Both the position numbers and the translations under genes were made by a program. Source: Acidobacteria bacterium Mor1 (GTDB lineage Bacteria; Acidobacteriota; Polarisedimenticolia; Polarisedimenticolales; Polarisedimenticolaceae). Taken from it: 64,000 nucleotides of DNA. The stretch lies in NCBI GenBank assembly GCA_001664505.1, contig CP011806.1, forward strand, positions 5,814,152 to 5,878,151. The letters are read 5' to 3'. The notes beneath the pieces were generated by a model. That model was not told the origin of the DNA. It did not search any database and saw only the letters and a program-made list of their open reading frames with translations. Shown piece after piece: positions 1 through 9,476 of this stretch (its first letter is position 1; each line of letters begins with the position of its first letter).

Positions 1-688
<688 letters not shown>

Positions 689-703
689 TTCGATGATTGC
701 GAT

Positions 704-731
704 AGCCGGGGGAGGGAAACCTCTCCCGGCT
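704..731 (+). terminator. Terminator-like hairpin after mdh
   Basis: A 12-bp stem (AGCCGGGGGAGG with CCTCTCCCGGCT, one G-U pair) closes a GAAA tetraloop 16 bases after the mdh stop. No T-tract follows, so it may act as a factor-assisted terminator or an mRNA 3' stabiliser. The opposite strand ends a convergent gene at 755, so it could serve both directions. Confidence 0.6.
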
Positions 732-754
732 GCCTCGGCTCCCGCCGCCGCCCG

Positions 755-1357
755 CTAGGGCATCTGGCCTGCCTCCAGTCGCGTGAGCCGCCGGGCCATG
801 TTCCGGTTCTGATCTTCCAGGTCGCCGAGGGTGTCCCTCAAGGTCTCGACCTGCTCCGTCAGCTCCTGCCGCTGCGCATCCGCCGCGTCCAGCTCGGCCT
901 GAAGATTGATCTGCCTCCACCCCATCCATCCGATCACGGCCAGCAGAAGCAACCCCCCTGCGATCCAGGGCGAGCTGTTGGGAAGAGGCCTGTCGGTGGT
1001 CGCCGGCGTGACGCGTTCTCCGGCAGCCGCGGCCACCGGTTTCGATGGGCGCGAAACTGCGCGTCCTTCCGCCGCGGCTCCTTCGGCCCCGCGCCAGGTC
1101 TGGAGCGCCATGGTGGTCTCGGCCATGGTCTGCATCCGGGGGGAGGTTTCCAGCATCGCCGCGATGCCGCGGCCGGTCGCGTCGTCCAGTTCACCCCGGA
1201 CGTAGGAGTCGACCAGGTCGCTCTCGATGGCCGACAGTTCGTCGAACAGGGCATCGTCGTCGAAGGCGGCCCGTTCGAGTTCGTCCCGCTCCTCGTCGCC
1301 TAGCTCTCCCGAAAGATGCCGGGCGAAGCGCTGGGGAAGATCATTCTTCGGACGCAT
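755..1357 (-). CDS. Anti-sigma-factor-like single-pass membrane protein
   Basis: A 200-residue protein with an acidic N-terminal domain of about 90 residues, a proline/alanine-rich linker, one transmembrane segment (WIAGGLLLLAVIGWMGW, about residue 135) and a C-terminal extracytoplasmic heptad-rich coiled coil. It starts inside the 3' end of the sigma-factor gene (17-base overlap) and has a clear GAGGAGGGG ribosome-binding site. Translational overlap with a sigma factor and this topology are the usual arrangement of a membrane anti-sigma factor. The zinc-finger HXXXCXXC motif of ZAS anti-sigmas is absent, and the role is inferred from position and layout. Confidence 0.65.
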   Translation of the reverse strand: MRPKNDLPQRFARHLSGELGDEERDELERAAFDDDALFDELSAIESDLVDSYVRGELDDATGRGIAAMLETSPRMQTMAETTMALQTWRGAEGAAAEGRAVSRPSKPVAAAAGERVTPATTDRPLPNSSPWIAGGLLLLAVIGWMGWRQINLQAELDAADAQRQELTEQVETLRDTLGDLEDQNRNMARRLTRLEAGQMP

Positions 1358-1985
1358 GGTGCCCCTCCTCGGAATCGGCTTGCATCGCCGCCTCGATCGC
1401 CTTTTCCAGCCGGCTGCGAATGCGGTGGGCGCGGATACGCAGGGTGTTGGGTGCCAGGCCGAGCTCCTCGGCCAGTTCCTTGCGGCGGCGGATCCGTTCG
1501 GCGTGATCGCCGGTGTAGTAACGCATGATCAGTTCACGGTCCTGTTCGGGGAGTTCCTCGACGCAGCGGTTGAGGCAGTGCAGGCGCAGGTCGGTGGTCT
1601 CGTGGATTCCCGGCACGAAGGGGGCCCGCTCGGAGTCGGCCGCCGAGGGTTTGGCTCGCTTGACCGCCCGCAGGTGTTCCAGATGCACCTTCTGGGCCAC
1701 GCCGCAGGCGTAGCGCGGGATCTCCTCCGGGCTCAGCTCGAGGCCGTTGTCCATCAGGCGGATCACCCGGTTGACGGTCTCGTCGGCCAGGTCCTCGGCG
1801 AAGACGCAGCGGCGCCATTCGAACAGCCGCACCAGCTTGAACCGCAGCCGTTCGTACTTGCGGCCGGCCTCTACGATGTCGCGATCGAGCCGGGTCAGAA
1901 ACCGGCCCAGTGCTTCCGGGTTCAGCGTCCACTCCTGGGCGGACTTGCCTCCCGCGGCGCTCGATTGAGTCTCCCGGCTATTCAC
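1341..1985 (-). CDS. Sigma-70 family (ECF-like) RNA polymerase sigma factor
   Basis: A 214-residue sigma factor with a region 2 around residues 20-110 and a region 4 helix-turn-helix near the C-terminus (RKELAEELGLAPNTLRIRAHRI), separated by a short linker. It lacks regions 1 and 3, as in ECF-type factors. The GTG start is chosen because GGAGG lies five bases upstream. The gene lies 75 bases downstream of a Ser/Thr kinase gene and overlaps the following anti-sigma-like gene, so kinase, sigma and anti-sigma are probably co-transcribed. It likely redirects RNA polymerase to a small regulon in response to a signal gated by its membrane partner; the signal is unknown. The family call is firm and the ECF subgroup is not assigned. 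Confidence 0.85.
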   Translation of the reverse strand: MNSRETQSSAAGGKSAQEWTLNPEALGRFLTRLDRDIVEAGRKYERLRFKLVRLFEWRRCVFAEDLADETVNRVIRLMDNGLELSPEEIPRYACGVAQKVHLEHLRAVKRAKPSAADSERAPFVPGIHETTDLRLHCLNRCVEELPEQDRELIMRYYTGDHAERIRRRKELAEELGLAPNTLRIRAHRIRSRLEKAIEAAMQADSEEGHHASEE

Positions 1986-2060
1986 GCATCCTCCACCCGG
2001 TATGACCCGAGGTGCCGTTCCGTTACCGCTGGGCCTGTTCCCTGGCGATGGGCCCGGCCG

Positions 2061-5000
2061 CTAGCGTTCGATCAGGGCCCAGCCCCGCTCCTCGGCCTCC
2101 CGCCGGTAGACCGCACGGATCGTGTTTGCCCGAGGTGTATCGCCACTCTCGGCGATGAGGCTGGCCCGTAGTTGGGTCGCCTCGAGCTGGGCCTCGAACA
2201 GTCCGTGCTCCTCGGCCTGCTCCTCGATGCGCTTCAGTTCTGCCTCGAGGGCGGGGGAGGCACCGTCGGCTCGCCAGGCGCACTGCTGTAGCACGATGCG
2301 CCCCTGGAGCAGCACGGTCAGGTGCTGAAACCCATCCATCTGCGACGCCAGCCCGTCGCATGCCTGTCGAATCTCATCGTCGACGCCCTCAGAACGTCCC
2401 ATGTGCAGTCGCGCCATTTCGGCCTGGGCCAGCGCTCGCCAGTGGGGCACACCCAGCTCTTCGAAGGTCTGTTCGGCCTGTCGAAGCTGGTCGCGGGCTT
2501 CCTCGAAGCGCCCCTGGCGCGCGGCGATGCGCCCCAGCATCAGCCGCGATTCTCCCTGTTCGACCGGGAGCTCGATCTCTTCGTATTTCCGGATCAGTTC
2601 CTCGGCGATGGTCCGAGCGGCGTCGAGGTTGCCTCCGGCGAACTCGACCCGCATCAGTTCGAAGCGGGCGTTGTGCTCCAGGCCCCCCTCGGGCCGTGTT
2701 TTCGCCGCCTCGATCGCCTTCTCGGCGTGGGTCCGGGCGACGTCCAGTTCGCCGTACTCGATCCAGACCCTGGAGAGGTGATAGGGCGCCCAGGCGATGC
2801 CGATCTTGTCGCCGACATCCTCGAACTGTTCGGCGGCCTCCTCGAAGTGGGCCCGGGCCTGGCGTAGCCGCCCCAGTTTGAGGAACGAGATGCCCAGGTT
2901 TTCGAGGGTGATCGCCACCCCCTGGCGGATGTTCCGCCGGCGGTAGTTGGCCAGCACGCTCTCCTTGAGCGCAACGCCCTCGTCCAGCTTGCCCTGTTGT
3001 TCGAGCACGATCCCAAGGGAGGTCTCGGCCCGGGCCAGCCGGGCGTCGTTGCCGATCTTGCGCGCGAAGCCGACGACCTCCCGGTAGTGCTCCTCGGCGC
3101 CGCGAAGGTCGCCCCGGGTCTGCGCCTCCTTGCCCATCAGCGACAGGATCGTGACCTGGCCGTTCATGTCGCCGAGCTGGGAGTAGAGCTCGTGGGCCTC
3201 GTCGAGGATCTCGCTGAGCGGCTGCTGGGGATCGGCATTGCCGCCCCAGGTCAAGGCCTGCCGTTCGAGTCCTCCGGCGATCATCCAGCGGGAGCCCAGC
3301 TCCCGGCCGTTCTCGGTGGCGCTCACTGCGGCGCGGAAGCCCCGGGGGTAGTCGCCGGAGTGGTAGGCCACCATGGCCTCGGCCAGGTCCAGCCGCGGAT
3401 CGGTGCCCAGCGGCGGGCCCAGGGCGCGGATCGAGTCGATGGTGCCCAGCGCCTCGTCCAGCCGCCGGCTGCGATCCTGGGACTGCACCAGCAGCAGGCC
3501 GTAGCCCAGGTTGTCGGGGAAGAACTCCCAGAGCGCCCGGCTCAGCTCTTCCGCCCGCTCCCAGTCGTGGGTCGCCATGCGGAAGACCGCCTCGATGCGC
3601 AGCTGGGTTTCCCGGGACAGCCCCTTGGAGTTTTCGAAGGCGCGGGTGGCCTGCTCCCTGGACCGGGCGGAGTAGCCCTTGCCCGACCAGACCTTGTAGA
3701 GCATGAAGTGGGTCATCGGTTGACCCGGCTCGATCTCGAGTGACTGCTCGAGCAGCTGCTGGGCCCTGGCGTAGTCGGAGCTCTGGTAGGCCGCGACCCC
3801 TTCGGCGAAGAGGCGCGCGGCCTCGGGGTCGGTGGGTTGTTCGGCCCGGGCCTGGCCGTCCTGGTCGCCTGTGATCTCGGGCACCTCGAGCCGGTCGCGA
3901 AGAAGCCGGCCCGCCTTGGCCACCAGTTCCCAGGGGTTGTCCGTCTCCGACGAGACGCTCAGTTCGTGCCGGGTCCGCGGATCGTTGGTCGAGGTCAGCC
4001 GCAGGTCGGCGATCAATCCGTTGCCGCCGGCAACTTCGCCCGAGCGGCGCACCGTGCCGGCGAGCATCCAGCCGGCGCCGGAGATGCGGCCGAGTTGATT
4101 GATCTGCGCCGGTTTCAGAGCGTGGATGTCGGTGATCGCCAGATCGGTCTTGATCGAGGCGACCCGTTCCGGGTCGACGGTGAGGACCTGCTCGCCGGCG
4201 GTCAGCGAGGCATGGATGCCGTTGGCCAGGTGGGTCGCGATCCAATCCTGAGCGGGGTCGCCGGTGCCGTTGGCCATACCCAGGGTCACCACCGAGGGGC
4301 GCAGGCCCGCCTGGAGAATCGGCTTGATCCCCGCGGCGACCCCATGGTCCGGATGGTTCCGCAGCCCGAGCCAGAGCCCGCCGGCCGCGAGGGCCGCGAC
4401 CAGGGCCAACCCGGCGGCCCATGGAAACCAGGAGGCCCGGGCCGGCCGGGACGCCGCCGGCCGGGGATCGAGGATGCCGTCGATGGTCTCCAGCAGCGCT
4501 TCGGCGGATCCCGGACGGTCGGCCGGGTCCCGTTCGATGCAGTGCATCACCAGCGCCTCGACTCGCGGATCCAGGTCGGGCAGGTGTCGGGAGAGCGGCG
4601 CCGGGTCCCGCTCGATTCGGGCCAGCGCTGTCGAGACCGGGCTGGTGCCGACGAAGGGCCAGTGTCCGGTCAGCATGTAGTACAGCAGGATGCCGAAGCC
4701 GTAGAGGTCGGTGGCCTCGGTGATGGCGTCCCCGCGTACCTGCTCCGGTGCCATGAATAGCGGAGTGCCCTCGAGCCGCGAAGGAGAAGGGCCGGACTCA
4801 CCGTCGCCATCGGGAGCGGAGACCGCCAGGCCGAAATCGGTGACGACGGCACGGGTGGTTCCGTCGGGCCGGTTCGCCAGGAAGACGTTGGAGGCCTTGA
4901 TGTCCCGGTGGATCACCTGCCGCCGGTGGGCCGCACGAATGCCTTGCAGGATCTCCCGGGCGTAGCCGAGCGCCGCCGGCACGTCGAAGGCGCCGTCGCG

Positions 5001-5444
5001 CCGGATCCGCTCACCGAGGGTCTCGCCGTCCAGCAGCTCCATGGTGACGAAGTAGCGGCCGTCATCGGAGGCTTCCCGTCCGAAGTCGAACAGGCGGCAG
5101 ACATGTTCGTCGGTGACCGTGCGGGCCAGGGCGATCTCCCGCTTGAACTGCTCCACGGCAGAAGGGGAGGAGGCGAGGTCCGGATGCAGGGTCTTGAGAG
5201 CGACCCGCCCGCCGAGTTCCCGGTCTTCGACCTCGTAGACCTGGCCGACGCCGCCCCGGGAAAGAAAACGTTCGACCCGGTAGCGTCCGGCGACCACCTG
5301 ACCGGTCTCGAACACCTTTTTGCCGGCGCCCCGGCGCGCCCCGGAGTCCGAACTCCGTTCCCGCTTGCCGCGCAGCAGCTCCTCGGCCGTCTTACGCGCA
5401 CGGCCGAAGGTGGATTCTCCTCCGGCATCCGATTCTCGCGACAT
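2061..5444 (-). CDS. PknB-type Ser/Thr protein kinase with large TPR domain
   Basis: A protein of about 1127 residues. After a short basic N-terminus, a complete Hanks-type kinase domain runs to about residue 315: glycine loop SRGGVGQVYEVE, catalytic HRDIKASN (about 180), DFGLAV (about 205) and APEQ (about 233). One transmembrane helix (WFPWAAGLALVAALAAGGLW, about 340-360) is followed by a TolB-N-like region and, from about residue 540, a long series of tetratricopeptide repeats, presumably outside the cytoplasm or a scaffold. The ATG at 5444 is preferred over one seven codons earlier because GAGGGG lies just upstream. It heads a leftward cluster with a sigma factor and anti-sigma-like protein, which suggests a signalling module. 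Similar TPR kinases are common in Acidobacteriota and Myxococcota. Substrates are unknown. Confidence 0.92.
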   Translation of the reverse strand: MSRESDAGGESTFGRARKTAEELLRGKRERSSDSGARRGAGKKVFETGQVVAGRYRVERFLSRGGVGQVYEVEDRELGGRVALKTLHPDLASSPSAVEQFKREIALARTVTDEHVCRLFDFGREASDDGRYFVTMELLDGETLGERIRRDGAFDVPAALGYAREILQGIRAAHRRQVIHRDIKASNVFLANRPDGTTRAVVTDFGLAVSAPDGDGESGPSPSRLEGTPLFMAPEQVRGDAITEATDLYGFGILLYYMLTGHWPFVGTSPVSTALARIERDPAPLSRHLPDLDPRVEALVMHCIERDPADRPGSAEALLETIDGILDPRPAASRPARASWFPWAAGLALVAALAAGGLWLGLRNHPDHGVAAGIKPILQAGLRPSVVTLGMANGTGDPAQDWIATHLANGIHASLTAGEQVLTVDPERVASIKTDLAITDIHALKPAQINQLGRISGAGWMLAGTVRRSGEVAGGNGLIADLRLTSTNDPRTRHELSVSSETDNPWELVAKAGRLLRDRLEVPEITGDQDGQARAEQPTDPEAARLFAEGVAAYQSSDYARAQQLLEQSLEIEPGQPMTHFMLYKVWSGKGYSARSREQATRAFENSKGLSRETQLRIEAVFRMATHDWERAEELSRALWEFFPDNLGYGLLLVQSQDRSRRLDEALGTIDSIRALGPPLGTDPRLDLAEAMVAYHSGDYPRGFRAAVSATENGRELGSRWMIAGGLERQALTWGGNADPQQPLSEILDEAHELYSQLGDMNGQVTILSLMGKEAQTRGDLRGAEEHYREVVGFARKIGNDARLARAETSLGIVLEQQGKLDEGVALKESVLANYRRRNIRQGVAITLENLGISFLKLGRLRQARAHFEEAAEQFEDVGDKIGIAWAPYHLSRVWIEYGELDVARTHAEKAIEAAKTRPEGGLEHNARFELMRVEFAGGNLDAARTIAEELIRKYEEIELPVEQGESRLMLGRIAARQGRFEEARDQLRQAEQTFEELGVPHWRALAQAEMARLHMGRSEGVDDEIRQACDGLASQMDGFQHLTVLLQGRIVLQQCAWRADGASPALEAELKRIEEQAEEHGLFEAQLEATQLRASLIAESGDTPRANTIRAVYRREAEERGWALIER

Positions 5445-5666
5445 CCCACACCCCTCAGGATCCATGCCCGCGCTAAAGATCCCTCGATGTTATCCCAGCC
5501 GCAAGGGGGTTCGTGGCCGGCATCGGCGAGATGCCGGGTGCAGGGCCGGCGGATGTCCGAGAAATTCGAGACGGGGTGTAACGGAATCCGCGGGTGGGTC
5601 ATGCAGGGTGTAGGCGGCGAGAAGCCGCCCCGGGTTGAAGGAACCCGAAACACAGGAGATAGAACG

Positions 5667-5978
5667 ATGAAGAAGAACCTGCTCGCTCTCGTCCTCGCCA
5701 CCGCCACGCTGGTTTCCGCCGTGGCCTTCATGGCGCCTGCCGCCTTCGCCATGGGCGATCTCGCCGACGTGACCGTGACCCAGTCCTTCGACCCGGTCGA
5801 CGGTCGCCGGATGATCGAAGTCGAAGGGATGGTCGACGGCGGCAAGAAGAAGATGTGGCTGATGATCTCGGAGAAAAACTACGCGAAGCTGACCAAGTGC
5901 TCCCACGGCCGCGGTGCCGGTCCGGCCATCGCGTACTCCGAAAAGTCCCGCATGGTCAACGTCGTCATCTGCGACTGA
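5667..5978 (+). CDS. Small secreted hypothetical protein (103 aa)
   Basis: A Sec signal peptide (MKKNLLALVLATATLV..., cleavage after about residue 28 at AFA) precedes a mature 75-residue domain with two cysteines, one in KCSHGRG and one in the C-terminal VVICD. They could form a disulfide. The start is set by an AGGAG motif seven bases upstream, although the same frame is open for hundreds of bases before it. I recognise no family. It is monocistronic: a divergent kinase gene lies upstream and a terminator-like hairpin follows. Expression as a small, abundant periplasmic protein is plausible but is inference. Confidence 0.8.
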   Translation: MKKNLLALVLATATLVSAVAFMAPAAFAMGDLADVTVTQSFDPVDGRRMIEVEGMVDGGKKKMWLMISEKNYAKLTKCSHGRGAGPAIAYSEKSRMVNVVICD

Positions 5979-5996
5979 TCCGGGCAAAGGACGTGT

Positions 5997-6023
5997 GGGG
6001 TTCGGGGCGCGGCTCCGAACCCC
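5997..6023 (+). terminator. Intrinsic terminator-like hairpin
   Basis: A perfect 9-bp inverted repeat (GGGGTTCGG with CCGAACCCC) with a 9-base loop starts 19 bases after the preceding stop codon. Only a weak T-rich stretch follows (gccttgtgttg), so it is a probable but not textbook intrinsic terminator. Confidence 0.6.
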
Positions 6024-6101
6024 GCCTTGTGTTGGGTCCGCTTCGTGTCTGTAATGGTGGCCTGCGCCGGCCGTGAGGCTTTGACGCCGAGGATGAAGAG
6101 C

Positions 6102-7991
6102 ATGCGACAGTTTGCGGGTTGGGCTTTGATCGGGATCCTGGTGCTGAGCTGGCTGGCTGCAGTTCCGGCACTCGCGGCGACCGCAGGAGAGGGCGCCGAG
6201 GAGAACGGCGCCTTGCGCCGGCTGCTCATCGACTACGACTCGTCGAACTCGATGTGGGGAGAGCTCGCCGACAAGACCCGCAAGTACGAGGCGGGCCGCA
6301 CGGCGCTGGCCGACTTCCTGGCGAGCGAACTGGGGGAGCGGGAGATCGCTTTCCGCGCCTACGGCCACAGAGACAAGACCGACTGCCGGGACTCGGAGCT
6401 GATCGTGCCCTTCTCGGCGCCCGACGAGGCCCGCACGAAGATCGCCGAGGCGGTGGCGGGGATTCGGCCCAAGGGCAAGACACCGATCACCTACAGCCTG
6501 CGGCAGTCCCTGGAAGATCTCGGCGGTGTGCCCGGCGACATCCTGTTGATCAGCGACGGCATCGAGACCTGCGACATCGATCCCTGTGAGCTGATGCGCC
6601 AGTGGCGGGAAGCCAACGTCGGCATCCGGGTCTTCGTCGTAGGCGTCGGGTTGACCGATCTCGAACGCCAGGCGATGAACTGCATCGCCGAGGAATCCGG
6701 CGGCGCCTACTTCGACGCCGACTCGGCCGACGATTTCGCCGAGGCCCTTTCGGGGGTCGGCGAGGCGATCGAGACCCCGGCCGAGCCGGCCACCGTCGAA
6801 CGCGGCGAGACCTACGCGCTGTTGATCAAGACCGCCGACGCCGAGGGCCGGTCCTACGTCTCCCAGGGGCGGCTGTTGCTCGACGGTGCCGAGGTGGCCC
6901 AGGTCGGCACCCACAAGCGCAACGTGCTGGACGGCCCGGGGGAGTACACCCTGGAGATCGGTCCGCTGCTGGCCGACGACACGACCTTCGAGCCGGTCAC
7001 CAAGACCGTCTCGATCAGCGAACCGGGAGAGACTACCGTGGAGGTGCAGGTGCTGAGTCCCTCCCGGGTCACCTCCCGCTTCGTCGACGGCGGCGAGGAG
7101 CAGCACGGCTCGCTGGTCTATGCCTACCTGGACGGCGAGGAGCGCTTCCGCTTCCGGCCGTCGGACGAGGCGCTGGCCCGTCCGGGAAACTACACCTTCA
7201 AGGCGACTCCCAACGACGACAACGAGCTTTCGGTGGACGCCGCCCTCACTGCAGGCGAACACACCGAGGTGCTGTTCGAGATGACCTCGACGGTAACCTT
7301 CACCATCGTCTACGAACTCCCCGACGGCACCGAGGTGCGCCGCGGGTCGGAACTGTGGCGGGACGGCGAACGGCTCTACAAGGTCTTCTCGGGCAACCCG
7401 ACCCGGGTGCGTCCCGGCGTCTATGAACTGCGCTCCGACGACCAGAACGCACCGCTGAAACCACGGCCGATCGAGATCCGCACCGACGGTGAGGAGTTTC
7501 GAATCGCGCTGGCCGCCGGCTTCGTGGTCATCCGCTACGCACCGTCGGAGTGGGACTACGTGCGCACGCCGGACCGGGCGTTCCTCGAGTCCATCGACCG
7601 GGGCAAGAGCAAGTACGCCAGCCTCGACGTACCGATCCCGGTCGCGCCCGGTCGCTACCGGGCCAACCCGCATTCGTCGGTCGGCTTCATGGATCCGGTG
7701 GAGGTCACGGTCGGCGAAGGGGAGACCGTCGAGGCGGTGTTCCAACCGAAGAAGCTGGGCGAGATCGTCGTGGAGTACGCGCCGTCGGACGGCTACAAGA
7801 AGACGCCGGACCGGGCCTCGGTCTACGCCCTGGAGGGGCAACCGATCCTGAAGGGGTTCATGCGCCCGGGCAAGGCCCAGAAGTTCCTGCCGGGCCGCTA
7901 CAAGGTGGACCCGATGCGCTCCGAGGTGGACCCGGTGGAGATCGTGGTCAAGCCCCACGAGCGGACGACGGTGACGCTGAAGCCGAGGTAG
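6102..7991 (+). CDS. Secreted von Willebrand factor type A domain protein with tandem C-terminal modules
   Basis: A 629-residue protein with a signal peptide (MRQFAGWALIGILVLSWL..., cleavage near ALA). A VWA domain (about residues 40-230) carries a MIDAS: DSSNS (DxSxS), a threonine in KGKTPIT and ISDGIE. Beta-rich, PEGA-like segments follow, including two related modules of about 85 residues, each with a YAPS...KTPDRA core (VIRYAPSEWDYVRTPDRA and IVVEYAPSDGYKKTPDRA). A start at 6102 fits an AGGA eight bases upstream; 6093 is an in-frame alternative. MIDAS domains bind Mg2+ and mediate metal-dependent protein adhesion. The protein is probably periplasmic or surface-bound; its ligand is unknown. 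It stands alone between a terminator-like hairpin and an atypical low-GC gene. Confidence 0.85.
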   Translation: MRQFAGWALIGILVLSWLAAVPALAATAGEGAEENGALRRLLIDYDSSNSMWGELADKTRKYEAGRTALADFLASELGEREIAFRAYGHRDKTDCRDSELIVPFSAPDEARTKIAEAVAGIRPKGKTPITYSLRQSLEDLGGVPGDILLISDGIETCDIDPCELMRQWREANVGIRVFVVGVGLTDLERQAMNCIAEESGGAYFDADSADDFAEALSGVGEAIETPAEPATVERGETYALLIKTADAEGRSYVSQGRLLLDGAEVAQVGTHKRNVLDGPGEYTLEIGPLLADDTTFEPVTKTVSISEPGETTVEVQVLSPSRVTSRFVDGGEEQHGSLVYAYLDGEERFRFRPSDEALARPGNYTFKATPNDDNELSVDAALTAGEHTEVLFEMTSTVTFTIVYELPDGTEVRRGSELWRDGERLYKVFSGNPTRVRPGVYELRSDDQNAPLKPRPIEIRTDGEEFRIALAAGFVVIRYAPSEWDYVRTPDRAFLESIDRGKSKYASLDVPIPVAPGRYRANPHSSVGFMDPVEVTVGEGETVEAVFQPKKLGEIVVEYAPSDGYKKTPDRASVYALEGQPILKGFMRPGKAQKFLPGRYKVDPMRSEVDPVEIVVKPHERTTVTLKPR

Positions 7992-8108
7992 CCGCGAAAG
8001 TCGACTCGGCGTGAGGGGATGATTCGGTTTGACCTCCGGCAGGCTGTGGTGAACCTCGAAGTGTGTACCGTGGTAGGCTTCCTTCAAACAATCAGATAGG
8101 AAGCAACC

Positions 8109-8732
8109 TTGGCACCGTTCCGACGATTGTTCGCGCCGCGAGCCGACTCAGAGGTCAGCGGAATCTGTTCGAATCACCCGCTTTCGAACACCCTTTGGGC
8201 AAAGTTGATTCTTGCGCTGTTCGCGAGCGGCCTGTGTCCGTTCTTGGCGGACGAGTGTCGAGCGTCGAGCTTGGTCGGTTGCAGGATAGAGCAGAGTATT
8301 TGCTCCGGGACGACAGCGCATTGGAAGATGCGTCTCGAGGCAGCGAAGATTGCCAATACCGGTGTTCGAAGGGTGGAACGTTTCGTGTTGGCCGAGAACT
8401 GCAACGGGCGTGCGTACATCGGTACCTGGCTTCTAGTGGATGATCAAGGTGACGGAGTAGTGCTGGAATCCCATGGCAAGCGCTTGAAGAAGAGGAGGCT
8501 CTCTCGGAACCGAACGGCATCCCTACTGCGAGAGTTGTCGGAGTTCGACCTGTCGGCGCTTGCTGACTATGTTCAGAAGGATCCGGTGTCCACTCACGTG
8601 CTCGTTGCGCCGGTCTCAGTTTGTGAGAATGGCGTGTACTACAAAGCGCTGTTTGAGGGCTTCTCCCCTTCTCAGCAGATCGACGGGTGCGGAGTGCTGT
8701 GCGACCTGATCCTCTGGGCGCACGAGTGGTGA
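8109..8732 (+). CDS. Hypothetical secreted protein, atypical composition
   Basis: A 207-residue frame with a TTG start and a hydrophobic segment (LWAKLILALFASGLCPFLA, about residues 29-47) that could be a signal sequence; the true start may be internal. The mature part has six or more cysteines and no motif I know. The base composition and codon use are visibly less GC-rich than the neighbours, with many A/T third positions, which is compatible with recent acquisition. An antisense frame of equal length exists but has arginine/serine-rich shadow composition and no signal sequence. Neighbours are unrelated. Function unknown; that it is a gene at all is only moderately supported. Confidence 0.55.
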   Translation: MAPFRRLFAPRADSEVSGICSNHPLSNTLWAKLILALFASGLCPFLADECRASSLVGCRIEQSICSGTTAHWKMRLEAAKIANTGVRRVERFVLAENCNGRAYIGTWLLVDDQGDGVVLESHGKRLKKRRLSRNRTASLLRELSEFDLSALADYVQKDPVSTHVLVAPVSVCENGVYYKALFEGFSPSQQIDGCGVLCDLILWAHEW

Positions 8733-8784
8733 TTCGCCGCTGATACCCCCGGAATTCCTGTTTGGTCATCAATACCGACAATTC

Positions 8785-8813
8785 TTGACTCCTGGAATTC
8801 CCGACCCTACGTT
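8785..8813 (+). promoter_or_regulatory. Sigma-70-type promoter with palindrome in the spacer
   Basis: A TTGACT -35 and a TACGTT -10 are separated by 17 bases, ten bases before the ATG of the PAS gene. No Shine-Dalgarno sequence is visible, so the transcript may be leaderless. The palindrome GGAATTCC occurs in the spacer (8794-8801) and again at 8751-8758, 43 bases upstream, which could be paired operator sites. Confidence 0.4.
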
Positions 8814-8822
8814 CCCCTCACG

Positions 8823-9476
8823 ATGAGTGAGCGCAAGAGACTGGCCGGCCTGGCGCTAACCGTCGGCGGCGGATCGTTTCTCGCCGCCGTCGCGACCCTG
8901 CACTTTCTTTACAGGGTCGATCAAGCCACCGGCACCGACGCCCTGCTGGCGACCTTGTTGATGCTGGGCATCGCCCTGGCCGGGTCGCTGCTGTTTCTCC
9001 GTTTCGCCGAACCGGTGGCCGACCGCCTGGAGATTCAGGAAGATCGTTTGAGCGCGCTGCTCTGGAGCGTCGGCGACGGCATCCTGATCCTCGACGAGCG
9101 TGGTGAAGTGCAGTGGGCCAACCCCGCCTCTCAGGACATGCACGGGATCGAGCCGGTGCAGTTCGGGAGGATGTCGGTGGCGCATCTGTTCCAGGGCGCC
9201 GACGACGCGTTGAACGACTTCCTCGCTTCGGGGGAGCCCCGGGCGATCACCCTGGTCTCGGCGATTCACGCCGGTGGGCAGCAGACGCCGGTGGAGGTCA
9301 CCTTCGGCCGCTCGTTCCATCTGGCCCGGCCGCTGATCACCGCCATCGTGCGGGACATCAGCGAACGGCCGGACCCCGCCTCGGTGATCCGGCAGCTCGA
9401 AGAGAGAATCGTTCCCGCCGCGGCTTCGGCCCACGGCGCTCGGGAACTCGCGCCGGGGACCGGCGCTTCTCGCTAG
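8823..9476 (+). CDS. Two-TM membrane protein with a PAS domain
   Basis: A 217-residue protein. Two transmembrane helices (about residues 8-28 and 41-60) are joined by a short periplasmic loop, followed by a short coiled linker (ADRLEIQEDRLSALLWSV) and a cytoplasmic PAS domain (about 70-180) that begins GDGILILDERGEVQWANPAS and ends in TAIVRDISER, the classic PAS/PAC boundary. The layout is that of a sensor histidine kinase cut off after PAS: no DHp or ATPase domain follows and the next gene is convergent. It is either an independent signal-binding protein or a shortened receptor that works with a separate kinase. The domain call is firm and the partner unknown. Confidence 0.8.
   Translation: MSERKRLAGLALTVGGGSFLAAVATLHFLYRVDQATGTDALLATLLMLGIALAGSLLFLRFAEPVADRLEIQEDRLSALLWSVGDGILILDERGEVQWANPASQDMHGIEPVQFGRMSVAHLFQGADDALNDFLASGEPRAITLVSAIHAGGQQTPVEVTFGRSFHLARPLITAIVRDISERPDPASVIRQLEERIVPAAASAHGARELAPGTGASR

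Noticed and set aside
5490..8087. Long open frame (865 codons) on the minus strand
   Set aside because: It lies antisense to two genes that have signal peptides and clear motifs; the translation is His/Arg/Leu-rich with no domain. High GC makes such antisense frames common.
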